DNA from: Ischnura elegans
Taxonomy: Eukaryota > Arthropoda > Insecta > Odonata > Coenagrionidae
DNA length: 64,000 nt
Assembly (NCBI RefSeq): GCF_921293095.1
Contig: NC_060252.1
Coordinates: 79,442,866 to 79,506,865 of the forward strand
Direction: 5' to 3'
The notes under the pieces: model-generated
What the model saw: the letters and a program-made list of their open reading frames with translations, nothing else
What the model was told of the DNA's origin: nothing
The model's database searches: none
Translations under genes and position numbers: made by a program
Shown here: one piece after another, positions 48,191-59,355 of the stretch
Numbering within the stretch: the stretch's first letter is position 1
Layout: each line of letters opens with the position of its first letter

Positions 48191-49346
48191 ATGGAGACGA
48201 TTACTCTTCCTCCACCAAAAAGATCCCGCCCGGACACGGGCGGAGGAGAAAAGTCTTTTGAAAGCTCGAAGCGTTTTTTGTCTATGAAATGCGCCAAAGA
48301 AGGTGACACTCTGAAAAAGGTGTCTCCCTTTTTCATAAAAAAAGCTATGCAATCGATAATTACTGGAGAGCCAAATTCGGTGAAAAAACTAAGAGATGGT
48401 ACCCTACTAATAGAGACTGCGAACAACATCCAAGCTGAAAAATTGCTTAAAACTGAAAAATTACACGACATCCCAGTTAAAGTCGAGATCCACCGCACTC
48501 TAAATACCTCTAAGGGAGTAATAAGTCACTACGACCTTCTCTACGTGGAACCAGAAGAGATCAAGAGAGAGATGGCCCCCCAGGGCGTCATCGACTGCCG
48601 CAGACTGACTACGAAGCGAAACGGTGAAGTGATAAATACCACGTCAGTAATTCTCACGTTCGCTCTAGACAAACTGCCCGTTAAAGTCTTCCTAGGATAC
48701 GAATCTGTAACTGTGCGACCATTCTTCCCTCAACCGATGCGCTGCTTCCAATGCCAAAAATTCGGCCACATCGCACCGCGATGTGAGGGCAAGGCCACCT
48801 GCCCGCGCTGCGGCAAGGACAAGCACGATGGGGACAAATGTGCGGAAGCGGCCTGCTGCGTGAATTGCGAGGGTACCCACGCGGCTTACTCTCGCGATTG
48901 CCCGAAAATGAAAGAGGAACGGAAGATTATGGAAATAAAAACTATGGAAAAAATATCTTACCTGGAGGCAAGGAAAAAGTTCAAAGCCCTTAGTGCCCCC
49001 TCTTTCTCGCGTTCCTTTGCCGCAATCGCCTCTGCTCCAGTTAAGAAGTGCACCATTTCTACACAGACGGAACCTGAAAAGCAGATAGATTTATTAAAAA
49101 AAAACAAATGCGAGTAACAATAGCAATACTAAAAAAAACACCCCTAACTCCTCCGTAGTGTCTCCCAAAAATACAACAAAGAAAACCACCAGAAAACCTG
49201 ACCAGCGAGAGAAAACTCCCTCTCCTGGTCCCTCCGGCAAAGGTATGGAACCGATGCAGGAGGACATAGACGAAGATCTCTGTATTTCGGACACAGAGAT
49301 CGAAAAAGTCAGGAATAAGGGAAGGAAAAGTCGCTTAAAGCGATGA
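48191..49346 (+). pseudogene. LINE C ORF1: gag-like protein with CCHC knuckles, C-terminus in another frame
   Basis: The main frame 48191-49117 (308 aa) has the same protein sequence as B ORF1. It stops at the same TAA after a run of nine A near 49096-49104. The conserved C-terminal segment follows in another frame at 49158-49346. Because B and C share this break, it was present in their source or is part of normal expression. The knuckles are CFQCQKFGHIAPRC, CPRCGKDKHDGDKC and CVNCEGTHAAYSRDC. Confidence 0.88.
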
Positions 49347-49443
49347 TTCCACAGACTTCCGGGCTAATGCTGCTCCAAGTTTCAATATTGACATCCTTTT
49401 TTTTCTGTTTTTATTTATCTTTTACCCTTTTTAAACCCTTTTT

Positions 49444-52400
49444 ATGAATTTTATATTACAATGGAATTGTAATGGATTTTATCGGCATAAGGAGGAGCTG
49501 GCTGTTTTAATAAATGATTTTAACCCTTTCTGTATATGTTTGCAGGAAACGCGTTTTAAAGATACAGACAAGGGATATTTAAAACATTTTAACACTTTTA
49601 GACTGGACGATACTAGTGGCCAACGAGCCCATGGTGGAGTTTCGGTTTTTGTCCGGGAGGCTCTTTACACCTCCCGAATAAATCTTAACACACCGTTCCA
49701 AGCGGTAGCGGTGACGGTGCACGCTCCCGAGGCGATAACGGTGTGCAACGTTTACCTGCCGGAGGGTGCACCCGTCACCCGTTTTAATCTAGAATCCCTT
49801 GTTCACCAGCTACCTCAGCCTTTTATTTTACTCGGAGATTTTAATGCTCACGATCGTCTATGGGGAAGCACCCCGGAACAGTGCAACCGCAGGGGACGTA
49901 TTTTATCAAGTTTTATTAGTGATTTTAACCTTTTTTTACTCAATAACGGCGAGAAAACCCGTTTTAACTCTTATAGCGGCGATTCTTCCTCCATTGACTT
50001 GAGTATTTTATCGACTAGTTTGGTCAATAAACTCAAACTCTCTGTGCATAAGGATCTTAGTGGGAGCGATCACTTTCCCCTTTTAATCAAAAGGGAGCAA
50101 AATATAAACCCCGATTTTATTAGACCAGGCTGTTGGATTGTCCGGAAAGCTGATTGGCATCTTTTTAACTCAAATTTTAACTACGTGTGGGATAAAAACA
50201 ACGACTGTGTAACAAACGTAAATCTTTTGACATCCAGCATCATTCAAGCCGCCGAAATTAGCATACCACGATCTCGAAGCATCCTTCCAAGAAATGCGGT
50301 GCCATGGTGGAATGAAACCTGCGCAGAAGCCATTAAAAAACGTAAGAAAGCTCTCCGAATTTTCAACAAGTATCCTACAGCAAATAATCTCTCCGCTTTT
50401 CGGCGACTAAGAGCGAAAGCGCGTCAGGTAATAAAGGACGCAAAGAGGATTTCTTGGATGAATTTTGTCTCCGGTGTCAACCACAGGACTCCACTTGCAC
50501 AGGTATGGCGTAAGGTGAGGAGCATATCGGGTAGCAGCCAGCATCTAGGTATATCCTTCCTAGAAGTCGAAGGAAAGGTTATCACTTCTCCAGCTGCGAT
50601 AGGGAACGTATTCGCCCAATTACTCGCCAAAGTGAGCAGCGACGAATGCTATGACCCTTCTTTTGCGATCCTCAAGAAAAGGCTCGAGAACGTCCCTATA
50701 TCCTTTATGGAGCCTAAAACAACGGCAGACTACAATATGCCATTTACCATTTGGGAGCTGAAATCTGCCATTCATGACTCCCACGACACGTCCCCAGGAC
50801 CCGACGAGATCCACAATGCCTTCCTCCGAAATCTATCGGAATCGGCGTTGCTGGAAATCCTTGAAACTTTTAATCAGCTCTGGGCCAATGGGGATTTTCC
50901 TCCGTCCTGGCGGGAGTCCGTCATTGTCCCCATCCCAAAACATGGAAAAGACCGAGCTGACCCGAATTCTTACCGGCCGATTTCTCTCACCAGCTGCCTG
51001 TGCAAGTTAATGGAGCGAATGGTAAATCGACGTCTCATTTGGTGGCTGGAGCGTCGAAAACTCCTCTCTAGGATACAATGCGGATTCAGACGGAACCGTT
51101 CCACAATGGACCACTTGGTCAGAATTGAAAATTTCATCCAAGAAGCCTTCCTTCTCCGCCAACACGTAGTCGGTGTATTTTTCGACTTAGAGAAGGCTTA
51201 CGACCGGGTCTGGCGACGTAAGATTCTACGCGTATTACGCGAGTGGGGTTTTAGAGGCTGTTTGCCCATTTTTATACAAAATTTTTTAACCAACCGTGTT
51301 TTTAAAGTAAGGACGGGACAGTTGTTGTCAAATTTTTACCCTCTTGACAACGGAGTTCCCCAAGGCTCGGTTCTGAGCGTGACGTTGTTCGCTATTGCGA
51401 TCAACGACATAGCTCACTGCATCAAGGAGCCAGTGTTAGGGTCACTGTTTGTGGATGATCTCGCGATTTTCTGCAGATCATCTAGGGTCGTGAATGCATC
51501 GCGTATGGCGCAACTCACCATCAATAAACTTCACAAATGGACCCAAAATAACGGCTTCCTTTTCTCTTTGGAGAAAACAAAGTGCGTTCACTTTTCTCGC
51601 ACTCGGGGCGTCCATGTAAATCCCACGTTACACCTAGGTGGTAGAAACCTCCCATTTGTGGAATCAGTCCGTTTTCTGGGGATGACCCTCGACCACAAAC
51701 TCAACTGGAAGGAGCACATTAATTCTGTCAAGGTAAACTGTTTGAAGTCTTTAAACATTTTAAAGTTTTTAAGCCACGCATCTTGGGGAGCAGACCGCAC
51801 CACCTTAATTTTACTTTACCGCACACTGGTGCGGTCGAAATTAGACTACGGCTCATTCGTGTATGCGTCCGCACGCGAGACGTATTTGAAAGCACTTAAT
51901 TCAGTGCACAACGCAGGTCTGCGACTATGCACTGGGGCGTTTAGGACCAGCCCGATTCCCAGTATATATACCGACGCAGGCGAGCCTCCTCTATGCTACC
52001 GAAGGACCTGGCTTCTTTGTAGCTACGTTTCCAAAATTTTAGCAATGACGAGTCACCCATGTTATAGTTTACTTTTTAAACCCCGTTTTATTAATGTTTT
52101 TAACCGAAGGACTAAAGCAACCAGACCAGTAAGCGTTCGTTTTAACGATTTTATTCGCGGATGCGAATTCACGCTACCTGAAGTGTATCCTGTTTCATTC
52201 TCGGAACACCCCCCTTGGATTACTCCCACTCCGGTGGTGAATATTCTTTCACGATCTCGACCGAAGTCTTCCACAACTCCCTCGGAGTACCAGCGTTTGT
52301 TTGCCATGTTCCGATGGAATCACCCCAACCTTACCCCCGTTTACACTGACGGTTCGAAAGATAACTCTGCTTGTGCATGTGCAGTGGTCTCCCCTATCCA

Positions 52401-53145
52401 CGGGAACATCAGAGCAAAGCTTCACCCGATGTGCAGTGTGTACACGGCGGAGCTTTATGCCATAAGGACAGCTCTAGAAGCCCTAGATGACCACGGCGGC
52501 TCCTTTGTGATATGCACTGACTCCAGGAGCTCGCTACAAGCCATCTCTGGCTTCTCACCCGTGCACCCGATCGTGCAAGAAATACACTCTCTCCTGCTGA
52601 CCCTTTCGAGAAAGGGTTTGAATATCCATTTTCTGTGGGTACCGGGACATGAGGGGATAGCCGGGAATGAGATAGCAGACGCTATGGCCAAGGAAGCTCT
52701 GAATAACGAAGTTCTAGTCTCAATGCTGGTTCCCCACGAGGACTTACGAGCATCTCTAAGAAACGTGGTATTTGGAAAATGGAGGGAGTCATGGAGGATT
52801 CTAAATAATAACAAGCTCCGTGGCATCAAGGACACGGTAGCAGCGTGGCCCTCCTCAGCTCGTAGTAATCGGAGAGAGGAAGTAGTACTTACACGATTGA
52901 GGATAGGGCACAGCCCCCTGACCCATGCGTATCTCTTTACTGAAGAGAAGGAACCTCCCCAATGTGGGGATTGTAAATGTCCATTAAGTATTAGACACAT
53001 CATGCTAGATTGTGTTAAGTACCGCGAAGCGCGAAGGCGAAATAATCTAGGGGGAGACCTAAAAACCCTTTTAGGAGACCACCCTACCAACTTAATCTGT
53101 ACATTTCGGTTTCTCAGAGAAATAAACATTTTTAATAAAGTCTAA
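49444..53145 (+). CDS. LINE C ORF2: endonuclease, reverse transcriptase, RNase H (1233 aa)
   Basis: Intact and almost identical to B ORF2. The residue differences I see are Ile/Val in VI(I/V)PIPKHG, Ser/Gly in VHNA(S/G)LRL, Val/Ile in VVN(V/I)LSRS, Thr/Met in LVS(T/M)LVP and Val/Leu in RNN(V/L)GGD. In four of these C agrees with element A, so B carries most of the private changes. All endonuclease, RT (LFVDDLAIF) and RNase H catalytic motifs are present. Confidence 0.97.
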   Translation: MNFILQWNCNGFYRHKEELAVLINDFNPFCICLQETRFKDTDKGYLKHFNTFRLDDTSGQRAHGGVSVFVREALYTSRINLNTPFQAVAVTVHAPEAITVCNVYLPEGAPVTRFNLESLVHQLPQPFILLGDFNAHDRLWGSTPEQCNRRGRILSSFISDFNLFLLNNGEKTRFNSYSGDSSSIDLSILSTSLVNKLKLSVHKDLSGSDHFPLLIKREQNINPDFIRPGCWIVRKADWHLFNSNFNYVWDKNNDCVTNVNLLTSSIIQAAEISIPRSRSILPRNAVPWWNETCAEAIKKRKKALRIFNKYPTANNLSAFRRLRAKARQVIKDAKRISWMNFVSGVNHRTPLAQVWRKVRSISGSSQHLGISFLEVEGKVITSPAAIGNVFAQLLAKVSSDECYDPSFAILKKRLENVPISFMEPKTTADYNMPFTIWELKSAIHDSHDTSPGPDEIHNAFLRNLSESALLEILETFNQLWANGDFPPSWRESVIVPIPKHGKDRADPNSYRPISLTSCLCKLMERMVNRRLIWWLERRKLLSRIQCGFRRNRSTMDHLVRIENFIQEAFLLRQHVVGVFFDLEKAYDRVWRRKILRVLREWGFRGCLPIFIQNFLTNRVFKVRTGQLLSNFYPLDNGVPQGSVLSVTLFAIAINDIAHCIKEPVLGSLFVDDLAIFCRSSRVVNASRMAQLTINKLHKWTQNNGFLFSLEKTKCVHFSRTRGVHVNPTLHLGGRNLPFVESVRFLGMTLDHKLNWKEHINSVKVNCLKSLNILKFLSHASWGADRTTLILLYRTLVRSKLDYGSFVYASARETYLKALNSVHNAGLRLCTGAFRTSPIPSIYTDAGEPPLCYRRTWLLCSYVSKILAMTSHPCYSLLFKPRFINVFNRRTKATRPVSVRFNDFIRGCEFTLPEVYPVSFSEHPPWITPTPVVNILSRSRPKSSTTPSEYQRLFAMFRWNHPNLTPVYTDGSKDNSACACAVVSPIHGNIRAKLHPMCSVYTAELYAIRTALEALDDHGGSFVICTDSRSSLQAISGFSPVHPIVQEIHSLLLTLSRKGLNIHFLWVPGHEGIAGNEIADAMAKEALNNEVLVSMLVPHEDLRASLRNVVFGKWRESWRILNNNKLRGIKDTVAAWPSSARSNRREEVVLTRLRIGHSPLTHAYLFTEEKEPPQCGDCKCPLSIRHIMLDCVKYREARRRNNLGGDLKTLLGDHPTNLICTFRFLREINIFNKV

Positions 53146-53277
53146 TTATGTACACTTTCAACGAAGACATCAGATGCATTAGATTACTTTATACATAACA
53201 ATTGTAATTAAATAGCACAGTAGTGGTGCAAAATGACCTTGCCGTCGACGCACCCTAAATCCAAACACTACTACTAC
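53146..53277 (+). other. 3' UTR and (TAC)n tail of LINE C
   Basis: Same as in B except for the consensus GTCGACGCACC; one terminal module and a short ACTACTACTACTA tail. Confidence 0.9.
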
Positions 53278-53293
53278 TAATAAAAGTCCAATC
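53278..53293. repeat. Target-site duplication of LINE C, right copy
   Basis: Matches 47551-47566. Confidence 0.93.
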
Positions 53294-53920
53294 AATTTTT
53301 CAATAACTCTAAGGTAACTTAGATTTGTTTTGATTTTTGTAAAAATTATGCTAAATGAGCGTTTTTTCTTGTTGTTCATTGGGTGTACTACTTTTGTGAT
53401 TTTATATTAATCTTTGCTGGGCATTGAAATATACTGTTTTGTACAGTGGCGGAAAAAATTAACGCAAAGCTCATTGGCGTCTAATAGCGGCCAGTTCAGG
53501 AACTACTTGAAGACGTCCGTCTTCCGAAATTTTACCCTCGTAAAGCTCTCATACAATTTTGAAAGCTATGTGACCCCTATACCGGGGAAATAATCATATC
53601 CGTCGTATTATGACGAAGCACTAAGATCTAGCGACAAATTCATCCCCATTATCTCCGAAGTATGCTTCGCCCACGAATCACCGAAAATGGAGGTTGCTCT
53701 CGTCGGGACATCTGTGAACGCAGCCGACATATTGGACATTGAAACTGCCTTGAATTACAATCGTTCCGGTGGTGTAGTGGGTAAAAGGTCATGTAAGAAA
53801 TCCGAGGTTCCTCGGATCGAGTCTCACTGACGGATGATTAGATGCTGCGCTCACACTGGCCATTTCTCTGATCTTAAACTTCGCAAAATATTCAGTTTTT
53901 AAGAAATAATTGTCTTAGGG
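53294..53920. other. Non-coding spacer
   Basis: No gene recognised apart from the tRNA-like segment. The part adjoining LINE C continues the DNA into which C inserted. Confidence 0.5.
53764..53834 (+). repeat. tRNA-like segment, possible SINE head
   Basis: TCCGGTGGTGTAGTGGGTAA resembles the 5' arm and box A of a tRNA gene. GGATCGAGTCTC could be a degenerate box B, and the ends TCCG/CGGA can pair. A CCGAG/CTCGG hairpin sits where the variable or T arm would be, so it does not fold as a normal tRNA. A decayed tRNA gene or tRNA-derived SINE is possible. Confidence 0.3.
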
Positions 53921-53971
53921 CCCTAAATATTTTAAAGTTTTTAACCCACTCCTCATGGGGCGCCGATGCGT
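53921..53971 (+). mobile_element. Very short LINE ORF2 remnant (fragment H)
   Basis: CCCTAAATATTTTAAAGTTT and the following bases encode LNILKFLTHSSWGADA, matching SLNILKFLSHASWGAD of element ORF2 just C-terminal to the RT palm. Only about 50 bases remain, cut by the helix-turn-helix fragment on the right. Confidence 0.7.
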
Positions 53972-54420
53972 AAATGCCGGCCTCTGCAGGCTGGTAGTGA
54001 CTGGCAACTGGTAGTGACTAGCCGCGGCCGGCGCGTCCGGTACTCTTGAATCAGCCGACTCTTGGCGGTCGGAACGGCAAACTTCGGGAAACAATCGCGC
54101 AGCCAAATCCGGCCGCCACAAGCTTCTGCTCTGCATTTGCGCACAAATTCGACGACATTTTCCTCTAATTCATTGAATCTGCCGCATCGAGGCCCCCGAA
54201 ATGATTTCCGCGATGTATTAGCGCTTTGCAAGCGAGGTAACTGCTCTTTCCAAAGTCGCACCGACTTTCTTTCCACGCCAAATTTTTCTACCGCCACATG
54301 AATACTATGATTTATGGCGTATTCTGCAACGGTTATTTTAAATTGGCATCGAAACTCCGTCTTTGATGGCTTCTTCTCTGCCGCAGGGTTGATCCTTGTC
54401 TTTCTACTCGATCCATCACT
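53960..54420 (-). pseudogene. Brinker/pogo-type helix-turn-helix fragment of a DNA transposase
   Basis: Minus strand. The open stretch reads EFRCQFKITVAEYAINHS, HVAVEKFGVERKSVRLWKEQ, then KSFRGPRCGRFNELEENVVE and FVRKCR. This is the two-part N-terminal DNA-binding region (Brinker-like HTH plus CENP-B/Tc5-like start) of pogo/Tigger-type transposases. There is no catalytic domain: after about 54010 the frame runs into unrelated, GC-rich sequence. It could also derive from a host protein built from such a transposase. Confidence 0.6.
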
Positions 54421-55068
54421 TCACTGTTAAGCGTAAATTTATATTTCATAAAGAAAATATCGCGGAAATAATTGCGAAACATTATGTGACGTAATTTATC
54501 TATCCTACTAGCCCTGGCGAATTGAATATATTCCTCAGCAAATTTATCACACTTTTGATGCTTAGTCGCTGGTCAAATTCAGTAATGCCGGCTCTTCTAA
54601 TTGTTGAACACATTGGTTTAAAGCCGTTGAGTATTGCGCCTTTTCAGAAACAAAAGCATCAACTATTGCGAATTCTTGTTCTGTGAAGGCGCTAAAGGCA
54701 GTGGTTGTAAACACGAACCGCACGGACACATGGACGTATAGTAGCTATGGACGCAATGAATGCAAAAATCGTCACTTAAGTTTCACTTTATCTGTTTATT
54801 TTCCGCAACGATTTAAATCGTGTAACTATTAAATGAGTTCTAAATTGCGACGGGTACATATACTATTGATTCAATTCTAGTGTTCGATGAATGTAATGAT
54901 AGCGTTAGTTTAGTTTTGATTTTAATTATTTATTGTTTTGCGTCATTAAGTGATCGGTGTCGATTGAATTATTCCAATAATACTTTTCCAAGAAAAATAA
55001 CGGCTACCCGATGGATTCCGTGAATACGCATATTCGATATGCTATTTGAAAATCGGAAGAATCGTATC
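54421..55068. other. AT-rich spacer
   Basis: About 650 bases with no recognised feature. Confidence 0.5.
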
Positions 55069-55330
55069 TGAGGAGGATAAGGGTATTTACACACATAAAC
55101 GCGGGAATCAGGAAAACAACAACGATTTATTGGTCGTCCAATACAAAGCTATGATAAAGACGAGACAAGCCGTTGAGCGCGGTGAAGGCATCCTTCACGT
55201 AGGACGGATAGGGCGTGACTGTCATGGCGCTGCCCTGTAGTGGCGTGGGTCGTCGTGCCTGCCACCTGGCGGTGGCGTCAGTGAGGCATCTGAACAATTG
55301 ACGACCGGTCGGCGCTCGATTCGTATCGCG
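55069..55330 (-). repeat. gypsy-2 LTR (3' LTR), truncated at its inner end
   Basis: Aligns with 59356-59626 with roughly a dozen substitutions. It lacks ATATAGTGGCGCGCG and the terminal TGCCGCCACA of the other LTR; different sequence follows at about 55330. Confidence 0.9.
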
Positions 55331-55391
55331 ATACCCCCTCGGCAGAACCATGCTACCTAGGAGCATAGGATATGAGAAAAAGGGGGGATTA

Positions 55392-55427
55392 GAACATGAT
55401 AACGCATTCGAACATGATAACGCATTC
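55392..55427. repeat. 18-bp direct repeat, two copies
   Basis: GAACATGATAACGCATTC twice in tandem, between the pol stop codon and the 3' LTR of gypsy-2. Confidence 0.9.
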
Positions 55428-55435
55428 GAACACAG

Positions 55436-56804
55436 CTAAAATTCGTAATCCCGCAAATGCTGCTGGAAATGCACGCGGCGTCCAGCCCGCGTTTGCCGCT
55501 CCCCGTCTCTCTGCGGCGGCGGTTGAGGCTGGATGGTGACGTCGTCCGGTAGGGCTGCTGCGGGGGGCGTTCCCTCGGGTTGTGGAGCCGCTGAGGGCGT
55601 TACCTCGGGTTGTGGAGCCGCTGAGGGCGTTACCTCGGTCGATGGATCTGCTGGGCCCTCATCCGATGCGTCGGAGGCGACCACGTAGGCCGGTTTAAGG
55701 CGGTCGATTGCCACTCGGATGTCGCGGCTGCCGCAGCGAAGGAGGAAGTGTTTGTCCCCTCTCTGAAGGGCCTTGTATGGACCCTCGTATGGCGGCTGCA
55801 AAGGTTTTCGTACGGCATCGTTCCGGACGAAGACCTGTGGACAAGTAGACAAATCACGAAAAATTAAAGTCCGCCTTTCAGCGTGGCGGGAACCAGGACG
55901 TGGGCTCAGTTTCTGGATGTGTGCCCTCAGCTGCACCACGAAGTCGGTCGGGTCCTCCACCCTTGGGGATGTCGTCGGGGCGAGGAAGTCACCTGGCAGG
56001 CGCAGTTGGGCGCCGTACACCAGCTCTGCCGATGTCGCTCCCAGGTCCTCTCTCCAGGCCGCTCGGAGTCCCAGGAGGACGTCTACCCACCCGTCCGTGG
56101 AGTGGCAACGGATGGCTGCCTTCAGCTGGCGGTGAGCTCTCTCGACCATCCCGTTCGCTGCTGGATTGTACGCTACCGTGCGTAGATGAGAACATCCCAC
56201 CAATTGGGAGAGTTGGTGGAAAAGCTGGCTCTCGAACTGCCTCCCCTGGTCGGTCGTGACACGCAAGGGCGTGCCGAAGCGGGAAATCCATCCGGAGACG
56301 AAGGATCGTACAACGGTTTGCGCTGACATGTCGGGTATCGGCATTGCCTCCAGCCAGCGTGCGTACCCGTCGACGGCTGTCAGGCAGTACGGGACCCTGG
56401 GAAATAGGCAAGGGACCAATAATGCCCATGTGTATATGTTCAAATCGGGACGCAGGCAAGGGAAATGAACCTACGGGCGAAGACACGTGCCGAGTCACCT
56501 TACAACGTTGGCACTGTAAAAATTCTCTTGCCCATTGGCGACAGTCCTTTTTCACAGAGGGCCACACGTAACGGGAGGCCACTAGTTTTGATGAGGATTT
56601 GACACCGGGATGGGCAAGGTCATGGAGGGAGCATAACACACGCTTGCGTAAGGAGGTTGGCACAAAGGGGCGCGGGGAATTCGCGGATGTGTCACAATAC
56701 ACGCTCACTTCTAATCCTGGAATAGGCACTTTCACTAGGCGAAGGGACGTGTTTGAATCAAGAAGTTCCCGCAGCTCCAGGTCAGTCTCTTGCGCCTCGG
56801 CCAA
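55436..56804 (-). pseudogene. gypsy-2 integrase
   Basis: The frame 55989-56804 has the zinc-binding region (LCSLHDLAHPG, CQRCKVTRHV) and the core start HIHMGIIGPLP: integrases of this group normally have Asp where this copy has Gly. A frameshift near 56400 moves into 55436-56443 with TAVDGYARWLEAMPI, the second Asp (VTTDQGRQFES) and Glu (NGMVERAHRQLK). A chromodomain-less C-terminus follows with an 11-residue repeat (EVTPSAAPQP) and the end RRVHFQQHLRDYEF. Catalytic Asp loss and the frameshift make it inactive. Confidence 0.9.
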
Positions 56805-56820
56805 CAGCTGATGACACTTT

Positions 56821-57524
56821 TCAGGGTTCTGTTTGTGATCTTGTCTTGAGGGACTTGTGATCGGTCAATACACAGAACTCACGGCCCTCTACCATGTGGC
56901 GAAAGCGACGAATAGCACAATATATCGCTAAAAGCTCCCTGTCGTATGCACTATATTTCATTTCCGTCGCACTTAACTTCCGGGAATAAAATTTTAGCTG
57001 TTTCCAACCGTCTGTGGTGTGCTGTTGGAGCACAGCACCAATAGCATCCGCCGATGCGTCTGTCATAAGGGCAAGGGGAGAATTGTGGTCCGGGTGGGCG
57101 AGTAGCGTTGCGCTCGCGAGAGCGTCCTTACACTTTACAAAAGCACAATCTAATAATGGCGTCCACACTATTTTCACTTTCCCTTTCTTTTTCCCCTTCA
57201 ACACCTCATTCAGAGGCGCCTGCGTCTCTGCAACATGAGGCATGAAGCGTCGATAAAAGTTAATCATGCCGAGAAACTGCCGCAGTTCTTGCACCGTAGC
57301 GGGCTTCGAATAATTCCTGATTGCGTCCACTTTCTCGGGCAGAGGCTGTGTGCCTTCGCCAGACACCAAATACCCAAGAAAACGCACTTCCTTCGCTCCA
57401 AACACACTTAGCCGGGTTCATCACTACACCATACTCGTCCATCCGCGAGAAAACTTGGCGCAAGTGCCGTACGTGCGCTTCTTCGGAAGAAGAAGCGATT
57501 AGAATGTCATCAATGTACACATAA
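56821..57524 (-). pseudogene. gypsy-2 RT C-terminal part and RNase H
   Basis: Begins at the catalytic loop VYIDDILIASSSEEAH. It shifts frame near 57400 into VRFLGYLVSGEGTQPLPEKV and RQFLGMINFYRRFMPHV (RT thumb). RNase H follows (LMTDASADAIGAVLQQH, YDRELLAIYCAIRRF, VLTDHKSL). After TDHKSL the sequence jumps to the integrase zinc region, so the end of RNase H and the linker, roughly 100 residues, are deleted. Confidence 0.88.
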
Positions 57525-58532
57525 GCAAAGTCCGCGCAACACCTCGTCCATAAAACGTTGGAACATTTGCACCGCGTTCATGAGTCCAAACGTCATCACC
57601 GGGAACACAAAAAGGCCGAATGGCGTTGTAATTGCGGTCTTTTTAATGTCGTCATCGTTCATCGTTTACGCGCGCACTAAATCGATCGTCGAGAACACGC
57701 ACTTTCCGGCAAGGGACATCGAAAAATCTTCAATGTGGGGCACAGGATATCTATCCGGGATAGTCCTCGCATTCAGCGCCCGGTAGTCACCACACGGTTT
57801 CCTCTCTCCCCCCGTCTTTGGCTCCATATGCAGCGGGGACGACCAGGAGCTTTCGGAGCGCCTGGCGATGCCCATCTGAAGCATGCCATCGAACTCCTTC
57901 CTGGCGACGCGGAGCATCGCCAACCGGCGTGGCTTACACGATACGGAAGGGCCTGGTGTGGTACGAATGTGGTGCTCCACAGGGTGCTTGCGTCCTTTGG
58001 GTGCCCCCGTGGGACGGGATATTTCCGGGAACTCACGCAACACATTTAAGTATGTACAATTGCCATCTTGAAATTTAAACGAGTCACTAATACTATATAC
58101 ACAATGTGGCACTGCCCTGCCGTTCACTGAAAGGGACGTTAGTCCGTCGAGCAGCCTGCGGTGGCGGATGTTGACAAGGAGTCCGTAAAAAGACAAAAAA
58201 TCGGCGCCAATAATGGGCTTGTCGACATCAGCAATGATAAAACGCCACTTAAAGTCTCGTCGTAGGCTCAAGTTCAGACACAAAACAATCCAAACGTATG
58301 TTTTAATAACGGTCCCATTAGCCGCAAATAATTCGTATGTAGTCACTAGGGGTTTACCTCGAACCCGTGCGCGCGGATAAACGCACAAATCCGACCCCGT
58401 ATCCACCAGGAACTGAGTTTTCGTAGCGGCGACGGTAACAAAAAGGCGACAGGGACTAGGGCAACCATCACTTGCCGCCATCAGCGACCGCCCTCCGCGT
58501 TTTCCGCCGCGTAGTTGCACGGCTCCCGGCAC
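57525..58532 (-). pseudogene. gypsy-2 protease and RT N-terminal part
   Basis: The frame 57666-58532 has the aspartic protease ([33 protein letters not shown]) and RT start ([47 protein letters not shown]). A deletion removes the YHQIP motif. The RT then continues out of frame, with DDIKKTAITTPFGLFVFP and MFQRFMDEVLRG, to the catalytic loop at 57520. Confidence 0.88.
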
Positions 58533-59285
58533 TTACTCGCTCTGGCGCCAAACGTGTCGTGGTACCAGCACCACGTTGGGTGCCGCTGCGAAGATTGGCT
58601 GCGGGGTCTCGATTGGCGTCCCCTGGAGCGGGGACGGGAGCGACGCGCGAAGTTGCTCGCAGATCCTAAGGCCTGCGATAAGGAAGATACCTGGCGGGCA
58701 AGCTCTTCCATCCTCCTCGTCAGAGCTTCCACTTCCGGCGTCATCGAGGCGCTGGCCACATGCGGTCGGGGACCCACCTCGTGGATTTTGTCGGCTAGGT
58801 TGGCGACGCTGCTCAACTCTACCGACTCTTGGGTCGCCAGGATGGTCTGGGTGCTTGGGGGTAACCTGCTCATCCACAACGATCGGATGAATTCGTCCGG
58901 TACCGGCGAGCGTCCGCAGGTGGCGCAGAAGCTGCGATGGCTTCCGGTCCCCCAACTCCTCGGGCTCCACCAACTGCCGAAGCCGCGTCTCTCGAGATGC
59001 GGAGAGGCGATGAAGAATCTCGCCCTTCAACTTTGCATAACGACCGGTTCCGGGAGGGCACGTTATCACGTCTTCTACTTCAATGGCGCACTTATTATCT
59101 AACTGCGCCACGGCATATATGAACATAGTTTTGTCACTGGTTATTCCGGCGAGGCTAAATTGAATTTCCAATTGCGCAAACCACAACGCTGGTCTGTCGG
59201 GCCAAAAGGGAGGTAGTTTCATGGACACACGATTTACCTGAAGAGCAGAATCAGCGTCGGAAGGTGGAGTCGCCATCTTGGCCAC
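58481..59285 (-). pseudogene. gypsy-2 gag, frameshifted
   Basis: Starts at ATG 59285. Capsid-like sequence is MKLPPFWPDRPALWFAQLE, AVAQLDNKCAIEVEDVI and YAKLKGEILHRLSASRETRL. Frame shifts near 58885 into LPPSTQTILATQESVELS and a helical region (LTRRMEELARQVSSL). The end is Arg/Ser-rich with a [14 protein letters not shown] motif typical of this gypsy lineage in place of the CCHC knuckle. Gag forms the particle core. Confidence 0.88.
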
Positions 59286-59336
59286 GCGGGGCGAAAACTT
59301 TCACTTGAGTAAATAATCACTCACGGAAAAACGATC

Positions 59337-59355
59337 ACGTCGGCTGGTCACCAGT
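59337..59355 (-). promoter_or_regulatory. gypsy-2 primer-binding site
   Basis: On the minus strand the 5' LTR ends CCTCCTCA, followed by AC and TGGTGACCAGCCGACG. A TGG start next to the LTR is the usual sign of a tRNA-primed site. The tRNA was not identified. Confidence 0.6.

Larger units (their letters stand above)
47567..53277 (+). mobile_element. LINE element C, full length (about 5.71 kb)
   Basis: Full-length copy nearly identical to B throughout ORF1, spacer, ORF2 and tail. Its 5' hairpin and the stretch near 48105-48130 (ACCACACCGGATCTC) instead match element A. 16-bp target-site duplication. It is one of the two youngest insertions in the window. Confidence 0.96.
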
